A stretch of 64,000 nt of DNA, taken from Burhinus oedicnemus. Lineage: Eukaryota > Chordata > Aves > Charadriiformes > Burhinidae. The DNA lies in the NCBI GenBank assembly GCA_008921705.1, contig VFFE01007127.1, positions 1,201,472 to 1,265,471 of the forward strand, read 5' to 3'. Positions 33,991 through 44,510 of this stretch are shown piece after piece. The notes beneath the pieces are model-generated. The model searched no databases, was not told the DNA's origin, and saw only the letters and a program-made list of their open reading frames with translations. How positions within the stretch are numbered: position 1 is the stretch's first letter; the number at the start of each line of letters is the position of its first letter. The position numbers and the translations under genes are program-made.

Positions 33991-36900
33991 TGCCTCCTTC
34001 ATTGGGGGTGACGTCGCCACTCTTACCTGGGAGATTAAATCTCTCTGAAAGAGCTCTGAGCTAACGAGCAGCATCATAAGGGGACGTGAGCATCAGTAGC
34101 TGAAATTCATTCTGTCTGAAGTCTGTACTGTTGTGAATTTCTCTAATACCTGTAAACTAAACTCTGTGCCCTTGAAGGCCAGCCCTGAAGCTCACCAGCA
34201 TCACAAGAAGCCCTTCAGTTCATGATGCAGGAACTGACATAGAAGCACACAATTCATTTTTGAACAATTCAGTTCAATATGATACAGTTACAACAATTGT
34301 TACAAAATTTGGTTATAATACAAGCAGGATTTCAATGGCTGGATATTGTGTGAGCTAGGGGATAAAAGTCATGCAGTGAGAATGTGAGTGGGAGAACTTA
34401 AATAACATCACTACTGATAAAATAAGGAATTAGTTTGCATTTCCACCTTCCATTCTCTAAAAAAAAAAAGTGTTTGAATTGAACTGGCACACTCCCCTGA
34501 ATCTTGCAAAAATGTAGGAAATAGGCAAATATAAGAAGTTTAATATCACGGCTCTGTTCCCTGCTATGAGAGTTGTTCGTGCTGCCTGTGTTAGAAGGCT
34601 AGGCTTTCTCTATCTGTAGTCAAAGAGAAAAATACTTTCTTCAGCAGCTGACTTAAGAGTATTTGAGTAAATCATATGTGGATCTGATATTGCTAGCCAA
34701 GATTTGTAGACTTCTGTGGTTTTGGGCAATTACATAGAAGTAAAAAACCCCTGCTTTTTTGGTGATTCTCTTATTCAATTGAACCACCAACTGTCTGAGG
34801 TCCATCCATCACAGCAGCATGCTCCATTCAGATAATCATGCAATGCAAGAAGAAACCATTTGAGCTATAAATCTGAAAATGTGGGCTAGATAATATGATC
34901 TGCAGGTAAATTAAACTTGCTTTGAATAGCTGAGCTGTACATAATAATAAATGCTGGATAAGGACAGGTGAATAATAAGAAATAAGCAGCCAAAGCTCTT
35001 TCTGGAAACTTTAGTGAAAGAAGTTTTCTCCCTTTCTTCTGAGATAAGCAGTGAATTAAAACAGGGTAACTTCAGCTGTTACCCATAACCAGGTGAGAGC
35101 TGTTGCTGGCACAGAGGGTATAAGAACCTCCACCCAGGGCACCTAAGGGCTCTGAGCTGGAGAAGGGGAGGTGGGCTGTTGCCCAGGGCTTTGTGCTGGA
35201 GGGGAGGCTTCTTTTGAAAACTGGATGTTGCGGTACCCCTCTTTTAAGGAAACCAGGAGTTTTATACCTGACTGTGTGACCTGCTTATATCCTACAGCAG
35301 AGAAAGGAGCTAAAACCTGCTTCCAGAGATCTAAGGTAAGGCCAGAGCTTGCTGGCCCGTTGCTGTGGGCCCTGGGCTTGGGTGGTTTCTCCTTTGGCTT
35401 CAGGCTCTAAGAAAGCTTCTAGATGACTCATGCAGCTAGGATAAATGCTCATATGGGGTTTAAGTTCTCTTAGAAAGGCCAGTTGCTCTAACAGCAGAGG
35501 AACCTTGATTAGAGGTGTCAGGAGGGGGCAGTTGCTATAGAACTACTTGAAGTTGCAATTGCTGAAGAGTTGAAAATAACTGCAGCAGATGGTGAGGGTG
35601 CAGATATAAATACTGAGTCTGGCAGGCAGTTTCATAGCTAAAACACTTTCTGGTCACCCAGCTAAAAATGATCTTGTGGGAATGAGATGCTTCCAGGAAT
35701 AGCAAAAGGCAGCCCCCCAGCCATGCAGGAAGGCTTGGGTGAATGCAGTTGCTTTGTACTTTCATGATCTTCCCTCAAAATGTGATTTCTGCTTAGCCTG
35801 TCTGAGGGGGAAGAAAGTGTGATATGTAAGTGGAGAGACAAGGTACAGAAAGTCCCAGCTCTCATGGGGCCTTGAAATTTAGGGTCATCTACCCGCAGGG
35901 CAGCCCTGGCATTTCTCACAATAGCTGTACAGCTCTTTGGGGTTCTGTGGGTACCAGTAGGGTGTAAATTCCTGTTTTTCTGGCAATGTGAAGTGCAAAG
36001 CTGTTCCCCTAAAATAATCCTGTAAATCCTGAACTCCTGGAGAGCCTTGCACCAGAGGAGTGCTGCTGCCAGTGGGGGCTAAGCCTGAAGCAAACACAGA
36101 CAAATGCATTAGCACAAAGCCCTTTTCACTGACTGTGTTTTACCTCGTTTTTGTTCAGGGATATTAGCACATAGGAAGCCATTTTCTTTACAGATCAGCT
36201 GATGCGTGGTAACTTGTTAAGCTACAGTAACTCTATTTCATATCTGAGTCTTTGTATTACTCGAATGTTTTTTGAGACCTACAGCAGGTCATGGGGAAGT
36301 GCTAATAGCATTCACGTGGTGCAGTGCACACTGAGCAAGTGTGAAGTTCAGATTCAGCAGCTGTAATAGTAATCTTGTAATAAAAGGCACCTGGACATCA
36401 AGCAGGCCTTTGGCTTCAAATTGCAGTGCTGCAATAAAGATGCCAATTTAGCCCTGGTGAAACAGTTTTGCTTATCACAATGCTTATAGTATTCCCTGCA
36501 GCTACTTATCGAAAACAGCAAGTCAATGGGTAACATTATTGTGTGAAGATAACTGGCAATTTAACAAAAGAGGTCCCCTCTATGAAGAACTCAAACACTT
36601 TTGTAGGATTTTGGGTCTTTTTATCCTATGGAATTGTCCCTGAGAACAACATGTGTCATCTGTCAGTGTCCTCTATGTAGGAGGAGGGAAAAATAGCCTG
36701 AAATGTACAATGCAGTGCTACCAACTCCATTTCCTTACTTCTTTTGGGATAAGGTAGAGATAAGAAGGTTATTTCTATCTGCTGGTTTCCTAGCTAGAGG
36801 GAGGAGCATCAGATGTAGCAATAACTACAGGTATAGTGTCTGCGGTAGGTTTAAATTCCTCTTGTTGACCATTGAATTTGTACTACGCTTCCATGGAAAA

Positions 36901-37147
36901 TACTGATGTGCAAGTCTAAAGCCTGTCTAGATTCCCTGGAAAAGGATTTTGCTTGTAGGGGAAGTGCTTTCAAAATTTCTGGGTTAGGGTAAAATGGAAG
37001 GTCTCAGTTGCTGCACAAATGCCAAATATTCTGGACATGAACTGTTGTGATGATTAACTAATGGTCTGCATGAAGACAAACCAGGGCTTCCCTGCTCTCA
37101 GGCTGAAAAGGAGGCGGAAGAAACTTTCTTACCAATAGGAGAAAGGG

Positions 37148-37810
37148 TGGCAAGGAAGAGTGGCTGGAAAGCTGCCTGGCAGAGAAAGACCTGGGGGGTG
37201 TTGGTTGGCAGTTGGCTGAGCAAGAGCCAGCAGTATGCCCAGGTGGCCAAGAAGGCCAACAGCATCCTGGCCTGTATCAGCAGTAGTGTGGCCAGCAGGA
37301 CTGGGGCAGTGATCGTCCCCCTGTCCTCGGCACTGGTGAGGCCCCACCTCGAATACTGTGTTCAGTTTTGGGCCCCTCACCACAAGAAAGACATTGAGGG
37401 GCTGGAGCATGTCCAGAGAAGGGCAAGGAAGCTGGTGAGGGGTCTGGAGCACAAGTCTTGTGAGGAGCGGCTGAGGGAACTGGGGTTGTTCAGCCTGGAG
37501 AAGAGGAGGCTGAGGGGAGACCTTCTCGCTCTCTACAACTCCCTGAAAGGAGGGTGTAACGAGGGGGGGTTGGTCTCTTCTCCCAAGTAACAGGTGATAG
37601 GACAAGAAGAAATGGCCTCAAGTTGTGCCAGGGGAGGCTTAGGATGGATATTAGGAGAAATTTCTTCACCGAAAGGATGAAGAATTGGAACAGGCTGCCC
37701 AGGGAAGTGGTGGAATCGCCATCCCTGGAGGTATTTAAAGTTGGGTAGACATGGTGCATAGGTTAGTGGTGTTTCTGGCAGTGTTAGGTTGATGGTTGGA
37801 CTTGATGACA
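37148..37810 (+). mobile_element. CR1 LINE, 5'-truncated copy (end of ORF2 plus part of 3' UTR)
   Basis: This is the 3' part of a chicken-repeat-1 (CR1) non-LTR retrotransposon. ORF2 of the family encodes an endonuclease and reverse transcriptase that copies the element by target-primed reverse transcription. The part kept here lies after the catalytic RT motifs. Diagnostic peptides in the + frame are [42 protein letters not shown] and, after a frame change, [17 protein letters not shown]. These are typical of the CR1 ORF2 C-terminus. The copy is 5'-truncated, as most CR1 insertions are. Two homopolymer length changes break the frame: a G6 run at 37193-37198 and a G7 run at 37563-37569. Homology fades near 37810, before the usual CR1 3' hairpin and short terminal repeat. 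CR1 does not normally leave target-site duplications and none is seen. The copy is a fossil that cannot encode a full protein. CR1 identity is very secure; the subfamily is not assigned. Confidence 0.96.
37199..37590 (+). pseudogene. CR1 ORF2 C-terminal fragment, frameshifted
   Basis: This is the longest CR1-coding stretch still open. It begins after the G6 run at 37193-37198, starting with residues VLVG, and stops at TAA 37588-37590. The real CR1 frame is entered only after that G6 run; codons between 37147 and about 37195 are out of frame with ORF2, and the apparent start at 37147 is a GTG with no biological meaning. The TAA is premature: ORF2 homology continues in another frame after the G7 run at 37563-37569, through about 37740, and then reaches TAG. 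No promoter, 5' UTR or RT catalytic domain is present, so expression of a working product is not expected. Confidence 0.9.
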
Positions 37811-38538
37811 CCTCCATGGAATACTACTTAATGGATCTGAGTGCAAAGCAGCATGAATAAAATTCATTGACATAGTGACTTTCTGTCCTAAAGATTAGAA
37901 AACAGGGTCTCAAATCCAGCATTTTTGTCCTTCTGTGGTCAGGTTGGAAAGGTCACTGGAAAGCAACCAGTCTCCTTGCTAGATCAGGACTGATCCTGAA
38001 CAGTAGCTTTGAAAAGGTGGCACGGCTTCTGATCCCTGTTCCCACCTCCATGTGTTGCTGTATTCTCTGCTACCATTACTGGTTGGGACAAGCTCTTCCA
38101 ATAGCCTGTGTAGCATAGGAGCACGAGGCTGTTTGGCTCTCACTTATGCCAGCTCTCTCTCTAATATAAGGTAGTTAACGGGTTTCCAAACCTTAATTGC
38201 CAAGGCTGCTTTCAATGTGGTCACTGCAAATGGTAAAACCAACCACAAACCATTTTCAAAGAAAAAGATAAGCTTGTTCTTGCACAGTTTCACACTGAGA
38301 CTCTGGCAGTGTCTGTCCTCTCCTTGGTGCAGAGGCTGGCAGGATCAGCTGTGTGGCTCTGTTCAGGGGGCTCTGCAGTGCCGGAGTACCCTTCAGCTTG
38401 CCATAATATGTCAGTGCCTTGAAGGATTGGGATTTAAATGTACTGTTTGGAGACAAACTTGTGTGGTGAAGAAAGCCTAAGGTTTAATATGCCTAGAATC
38501 AACCAGCTGTTAAGAAAGCATCAGAGGAAGAAGACACT

Positions 38539-38563
38539 GGGCGAGTGGCGGGGGTGGGGAGGG
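38539..38563 (+). other. G-rich quadruplex candidate
   Basis: G-runs lie at 38539-38541, 38550-38554, 38556-38559 and 38561-38563. The last two loops are single nucleotides, which favours a stable parallel quadruplex. The first loop is 8 nt, one over the common 7-nt cut-off. Confidence 0.75.
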
Positions 38564-39150
38564 AGAAGTCAAACTTTCTGCAACTGAGACTAAGAGGATG
38601 CCGAGATTCCCATAGCACGGACGTTTTCTCATAAGGTGTCTCAGGGCAGACTGCGCAGCATCAGCAGGTTTCTTTCCCTTGCATCAGAAAAGCGTGAATC
38701 TGTCACTGTGTCTGGGCTCTCCAGTTGGTGTTGAACCTCCCCTGGGAGAGCAGAGGGAGGGATACTGATCCTACTGGGAAACCCCCTCCATATGCGAAGA
38801 CTAAGGCATTGCCTGAATTTTCTGTTATTTTACATCCTTGTGACACTGAGTAGGATATAATTTGATATAGGTACCACTAAGACCCTGCTTTGAAGGAGTT
38901 GCGATTTGAGTTTCATGGGCTCTCCCAGGCTGGCAGTGGAAAGGAGAGGAACAAGTCATGCACGGTGAAGTGCCACCACCAGTTCAGGACATCCTGACCC
39001 TGTGGTGCAGGCTGGGGAGCACCAAGGTGTGTTTTCATTGCAGAATCAAGGCTGTGAAAGCCTGGCTAAGTGGGGAGAAGAAGCAGCTCTTATAGCAACC
39101 CATGCCTTTTCATTAAAACAAAGGTAATAAAGAAAATTAGCAGCCTGAAG

Positions 39151-39179
39151 TGGCTTTTTGTTGTTGGGTGGGTTTTTTT
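39151..39179. repeat. G/T-rich tract
   Basis: TGGC, T5, GTTGTTGGGTGGG and T7. Member of the recurring G/T tract group. Confidence 0.8.
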
Positions 39180-42049
39180 ATTAATTGAAGATTTCTTAAG
39201 AAATCAAGTGTCAGAAAGCCTTTAAGGAGATTGTATCAAAGCCTGAGTTTCAAGTGCCACTTCAGATGGCGAAGTGATAGGTAAGCATTGATGTGGCTGG
39301 TTTTTGAGTGTACAAGGAGTTGTAGAGATAAATTCCCAGAGTGTACCTGCTGGTGTTTCAGCTGTGTGGAAACGAATGTGACTTTGTACATAAATGAATT
39401 TGTGGTAAAGCCTGTGACTGGATATGTCTTAAGTTCGTCTTTCTTTGGAAATCATGGAGGGTGCCAAATGGGCGAGACAAATGTGGCTCTGGGTTCCCCT
39501 TTCCCTCCATAGTTTGTCTGTCACCAACTCAAAAGTGACAGGCAATAGGACTTAACTTTTTCCTCTCCAGGTAGGTGTTAACTGCTATGTATGTAGTGGG
39601 GAGTACTGATGGAGCCCTCTGTCTGTGGAGCAATCCACTTGTCCCGTTTGTGTGTCCTTTGCACAGGCTCCCTGGAGAAATACTTGCTGATGCTCAAGAA
39701 CTGCTTCCGGAGCACAGGGACTGATTGTTGGGCTCAAGGCTATTTAGTTAAAACAGTGATTCCAGAAATTTCATCATCTTAAAAGTCATCCTCGAGGATG
39801 TCTTACTGGCAGCTGGCTTGGATCCTTAAATGACCAGGGAGTGAATATGGTCTAAACACCTTGAACTATATAGATGCAGGCAGCTGAATTAAAATTTTCT
39901 GTGGAAAGATTAGTTTTCCTGTGTTGGGTCTCATTATCCATTTTTCAAACAGTAGGGCTAAAATTCAAGGAAGTTGGTGATGAGCTCTGAATTCTTTTCT
40001 AGTGCTGATCATCCCCTTCCCTAATGGCTATATTCTAAGGATAGTGGGGTGACTGTGGGCAGTGCACTTCCAGCTTTCAAACCAAGCTCCCCAGCTGTTT
40101 TGTAGTCCTCTGACTAGAGTGGTAAACTTCCTTGGAGAAGATAAGTGTCCATGAACAACTGTCTCTTTTTGGAGGAGAGCTGTAACAACAAACTACCTCT
40201 GTAGAGCTGCTGCAGGGATGGCTGTCTTGCTCAATTCATGCTTTGCCTCTCTGGTTGCCATTTGAACTACAGTGATAAGGGGAGGGTGTCATGACTGCGG
40301 GGATTTTTCTATACTGAACCATAAATCCCTTCTGTGGCCATCATCATGCTGCATGACTGCTCCATTTAAGCTGCGCTCACTCGTCTAGCATTTGTCCCTC
40401 TGGACTTAGCATTTTACACTTGTCTGCGTTAAATTGCATTTACTGGCTGAGTCACCTAAAAGATGTAAATCCTCTGGAATCCGGGTATATTGTGCTTGCT
40501 CTCAGTGGGAGGAGTAGGAGAGTGTGATACAAACATATTCTTTCTTTCCCAGCTCTTACAAATCTCATTTAAGCTATGAAAAAATGTCCAAAGGTGTCAT
40601 TGGGTTTTTTTACATTTACTTGAATGTGAACAGATCCACAGCATCTTCTGGGATGTAGATCCCACTCAGATCCCAGCTATAAATCCTGTCTGGGCTCCAG
40701 TTTTTGCTAGGGATTTTCTTTTGCTTCTATCGCAGTACCCAAGAGGGGAACCTGTTGTATTAATCTCTGTAAAGAGTCACTAAGCAATTCCTCAATCTCA
40801 GGAGGCGGTAATCTAACTAAATCTGGAAGCATTAGCCTTGATTTGCAGGTGGAAATCTGGGACTAAGCAAGGCAACAGCTTGCCTGGGGTTGTGTGGCAG
40901 CTTTGCGCAATTGTTAGTTTACTGCTTACTCAGGTAGGTCTGTATTGCTGGCATGGGTTGCAAAACACCTTGAAGAACAGGTTATTCACCTGGAGACTCT
41001 GTCGTATGCCATCCAGCAGTTCCCAGTCTCTCTGGACTATGTCCACAGAAGTGTTGGGCTAGTCCTAACTCCAGAGGCAGAAGCAAAGTTGGGGACCGGG
41101 GATTCAGAGACTGGCTCTGCTGCTGCTTTCAAATGATTCTGAGCTTTACAGTGTATGGATTTTGGATTACTGATGTTGGATTACGTGGTTGCCGCGCATT
41201 TTTGTGCCTGAAACCTAGCCTGGCTGAGGACAAGTGAGCTTTTGGGATTATGATGTATGTAACATCAGCTCAGTGTCCAGGAGTAGTTAAAGACTATAAA
41301 ATGTTGGGCATTAGAAAATGAATAACAAAATAGAGTACATCCTTATGTCACTGTATAAATCTGGGGTTTGCTCACGCCTTGAAGTTGTGCAGTTCTTCTT
41401 CCCACATCTGTAAACAGACGTACTAGGAAGAGAAGGACAAGAAGGATGAGTATGGTCTGCAGTGTCTTCATTCTACAAGAATCACCTAGGCTTGGATTCA
41501 GCTTGGAAAAAGAGGACTTTAGGGGTAAAGGTGTTCTACAGAGGTCTGTGATGGACGTCTGCAGAGCCAAGTATGGTCCGGAGATGTTGGACAGCTGTAG
41601 TTCTCTTCTAGCACAGGAACTGGGAGCTGTCAAATGGAAGTTAGTAGGAGCTGAGTTCAAAACAGACAAGAAGCAAGACCTGTGGAGGTGCTTGTCAAGA
41701 AGGTATTGTGTGTGCAACAACTGCATACAGGCTGGGGGACAACTGGGCAAGCGTTTGGAGGGAGATCCATTTAGGATCCAGTTAGCCCAGAGTTTATGCC
41801 TCAGTCCTTCCCAAAGAACTGCAATATGGACACTGTTTGAATGTGGTTTTGACAGGGCTGGGCTCTGCCCTAGTGCAGGGCACCCGGTGTGCGCTCAGGT
41901 TGTTTCCCTTCTTGCTGTAGGGCCCATCAGTGCACGGCTATGTTAGCAAGTCTGTTAAATAACATTTTCCAGAAGCAACTCCCCCCCCTCGCCTTCAACT
42001 GCGGAGATGTTCTTTCTGTCTCATGAGGATTGCATAAAGCAGCTCTGCA

Positions 42050-42250
42050 CTCTGACAATAACTTGCAATTCTTAATCACTCCTAGTAATTACAACTTTCT
42101 CTGGTTTATGCCTCCTCAACTCTAGCTGAGGACAGGAGCTGTTTCATATTTAAATAGTATTATAGCTGGATCGCTCTCCTGGGGAGCTGTTGGTCTTGAA
42201 GGCTGAGGTTTAATTCTCTGCACTGCTAATTAGATCAGGAAAACAACTAG
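42050..42250. promoter_or_regulatory. weak candidate conserved non-coding element
   Basis: GACAATAACTTGC (SOX-like ACAAT), TTAATCACTCC, AGTAATTACA, CATATTTAAATAG and GCTAATTAGATCAGG lie within 200 bp of unique sequence. The evidence is motif density alone. Confidence 0.25.
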
Positions 42251-43758
42251 GAAGATGTAAGCAGAAGGTTTGTAGGGGCGTGTTAACAAACACGTCTTCT
42301 CTTGCTTTAAGAGCAGCGTAGGGCGCCTCCTGTGATTGAGGTGCATTCATTTCTTAGGGAGATAAAGGGGAGGAAGAGAAAGAATTGTGTTTTTCCTCCC
42401 TAGATGTTGCTTTTACAGTAATGCAGCAAGCGAAGGGAGTGGAAAGTAGGAGTCCAAAATTACACTTGATTTAAAAGCAGAGAAGTTCCTTGGCTGGGAG
42501 ACCTGACAGAGCTGGCAGGGGAGGAGGTCGTGACTGCAGTTTCATCAAGCTTTTACTTTGAAATTGCTCTCGGTGATAACAGGAGACTTCAGTTTGCCCC
42601 ATGTAGACTGATTAAATGTCATGGCAGTTTGTTTAAATGTGTTTAGGCACCAGGATTGACAGCTCCTTGGAGCAGTCAAGCAGAAAACCCACAAGGGACA
42701 TGTAACTCTGCTAGTTGTAAGCTGTGTACAGGACCCAGCTCGAGAGGTAACTATGAAACAGCCATTCAGTTGGAGAGACCAAACGTACTCAAATTCAATG
42801 CTTTACAGTAATGAAACAGCCAAAAAATCCATTAAGGCAACACTGTCGATGTGTTTTTCCTTTTTGAAGTGGAGAAAGCTTGTTAACAGGGAATGAGGAG
42901 GAGGGGCAGAGGGTAAAAGGCTTGCAGGAGGCTTGGAGACTGTTTAAAGACCTAGTGTGAGCAGTTCAGAGTAAATGTTTTGCTGCCTATCAAGACCATA
43001 GCTAAAATACTTTTCAGAGAAAAGCAATGTGGTTAAACAGGGGAGAAATGGCTGTTTTTAAAAGTGGAGGGAAAATCATGCTCCTTTAAGAAACGGAAGG
43101 CTCTTAAACAGCTTAACTATTGTTGGATAATATCAAAAGGTTAAAAGCTAGGAAACGGACAGCAAGTTGTCCACACGGTAGTTAAAATGCAAACTGAGAG
43201 GAATTATGTCCCAAGGCTAAATGATTGGAGGGAAAATATAAAATGTTTACAGAGTTGCTTTTTTTCCCCCCTCCCCTATTTATGTTATTTTTGTATGTGA
43301 GGCTTTATTAAGCAGAGTAGACCTCATCAGGGTGGGGGAAAAGGATTATTTTAGTGGAGGGCAGGAGATGATAATGATAGAAAACTGCTTTTAACCTGGG
43401 AGGAATAAAAACTTGCTGAGAAGCAGGCTGTCGGGGCTTTTTACAGTACTTGGAAGTAGTTAGATTTAAATGACTTAATCTGCCTATTGTGCTCCTCGTG
43501 ACAATGCTTTTCTGAGCATATGGTCTTCATCTTATGAAGTTCCTTAAGATGTTTCAGAAGCTGTTGCTTGCTGAGGTGTGACTGTACCTGTTCCCTGCTG
43601 CCTTGACTGGTGGTTGCCTCGTTTGTGTGAAGATAATTAGAAACAACACATCCCTGTTTGTCTACTGGAATTCTTCCTTTATTCCAGTTTGATATGTAAA
43701 ATCCAGCCTATTTTCAGCCATGGTAGAGAAGCTGAAGTGAGCTGATGTGTCTGGTTCT

Positions 43759-43800
43759 GGACTTGCCCAGGGTCAGAGGGGTTTGGAGCAGAGGAGACCT
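43759..43800 (-). repeat. weak MIR-like relic
   Basis: ACTTGCCCAGGGTCAGAGG followed by GGAGCAGAGGAG matches the reverse complement of the MIR interval ACTTGCCCAAGGTCACACAG plus GGCAGAG. The match is short and has no support at the flanks. Confidence 0.28.
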
Positions 43801-44497
43801 TCATGGGCTTTGGCCTGTGTCTCACAGGAGAGCAAGCATTTGAACTTTCTTCAGGAAACTAGCCAAACCCACTTTTGATCCCTGTACAACTCCTCTCCTA
43901 CAGTTTTCCCAAACTCTTGTCTTGAGCTCCATGCTACTGTGTGAGTAACCTGCTTGTGTACAACTAATTTCTGCATTTAGTGCATGTTCTTACGTTCTGC
44001 TCAGGAGAGAGCTGTGTGCAATGGATGAGATGTTACAGGAGGAATTCCTATTTCGGTATGTCCAAGCTACAATTTGAGAACATGGATTGGAAGTTTGGTT
44101 TTTGCACTGCTATGTTCAGTGTGGTCCTGAGGTGCAAACGCTAGGTTTATGTTCTCAAACTGGCTCCCCTGTAAGACTCTTTCCAGTGCCATGGAGAGGA
44201 AGTCTCCAGCCCCAAAGAACAGAGTGACCATCTCTAGTGCTTGTCTCAAAGCTGTTTCTATTCTAAACTACTGAGTATGGGAAATAACCTGCTTCTCCCT
44301 GACAATTGGGGAAAACAGACTTTGCTCTGAGGCTGTCTTACTTGCTTTCCCTGTTCTAATGATGGGATAGTGAAGACCTCTGTTGCTGGTCCTGCAGTGC
44401 TGTGAGTATCCACCCTTTGGTTTCCATTCTCCAGGTGCTGTCTCTCTGCTCCTTCTGAGGCTGTGATCATGACTAAATTGCCTCCTTACAGCATACC

Positions 44498-44510
44498 TTT
44501 TTTTTTTTTT
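44498..44510. repeat. T13 homopolymer
   Basis: Thirteen T residues in otherwise unique sequence. Confidence 0.95.

Larger units (their letters stand above)
31881..37147. other. non-coding stretch, no gene recognised
   Basis: Unique DNA leading up to the CR1 copy. It holds C10, (GT)4(AT)5 and the SINE-like relic at 33.9 kb. The 35.1-36.1 kb part is GC-richer with short competing frames. Nothing else is supported. Confidence 0.6.
37811..43758. other. non-coding stretch, no gene recognised
   Basis: Unique DNA downstream of CR1. It holds a G-quadruplex candidate, a G/T tract and a weak CNE candidate. Opposed frames at 41343-41750 (minus) and 41446-41946 (plus) of 135 and 166 codons occupy the same DNA and resemble nothing known. 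The 42.3-43.5 kb part is purine-rich, with no feature. Confidence 0.6.

Noticed and set aside
36981..37000. GGGTTAGGGT, a telomere-like sequence
   Set aside because: Only one and a half TTAGGG units, so not an interstitial telomeric repeat.
40846..40905. MIR-like CAGCTTGCCTGGGGTTGTGTGGCAGC stretch (composition only)
   Set aside because: Only one block resembles the SINE and the neighbouring parts do not follow. Too weak to list as a repeat.
41343..41946. Opposed frames of 135 (minus) and 166 (plus) codons
   Set aside because: Mutually overlapping on both strands without similarity to known proteins. Real genes do not need both, and neither has supporting signals.
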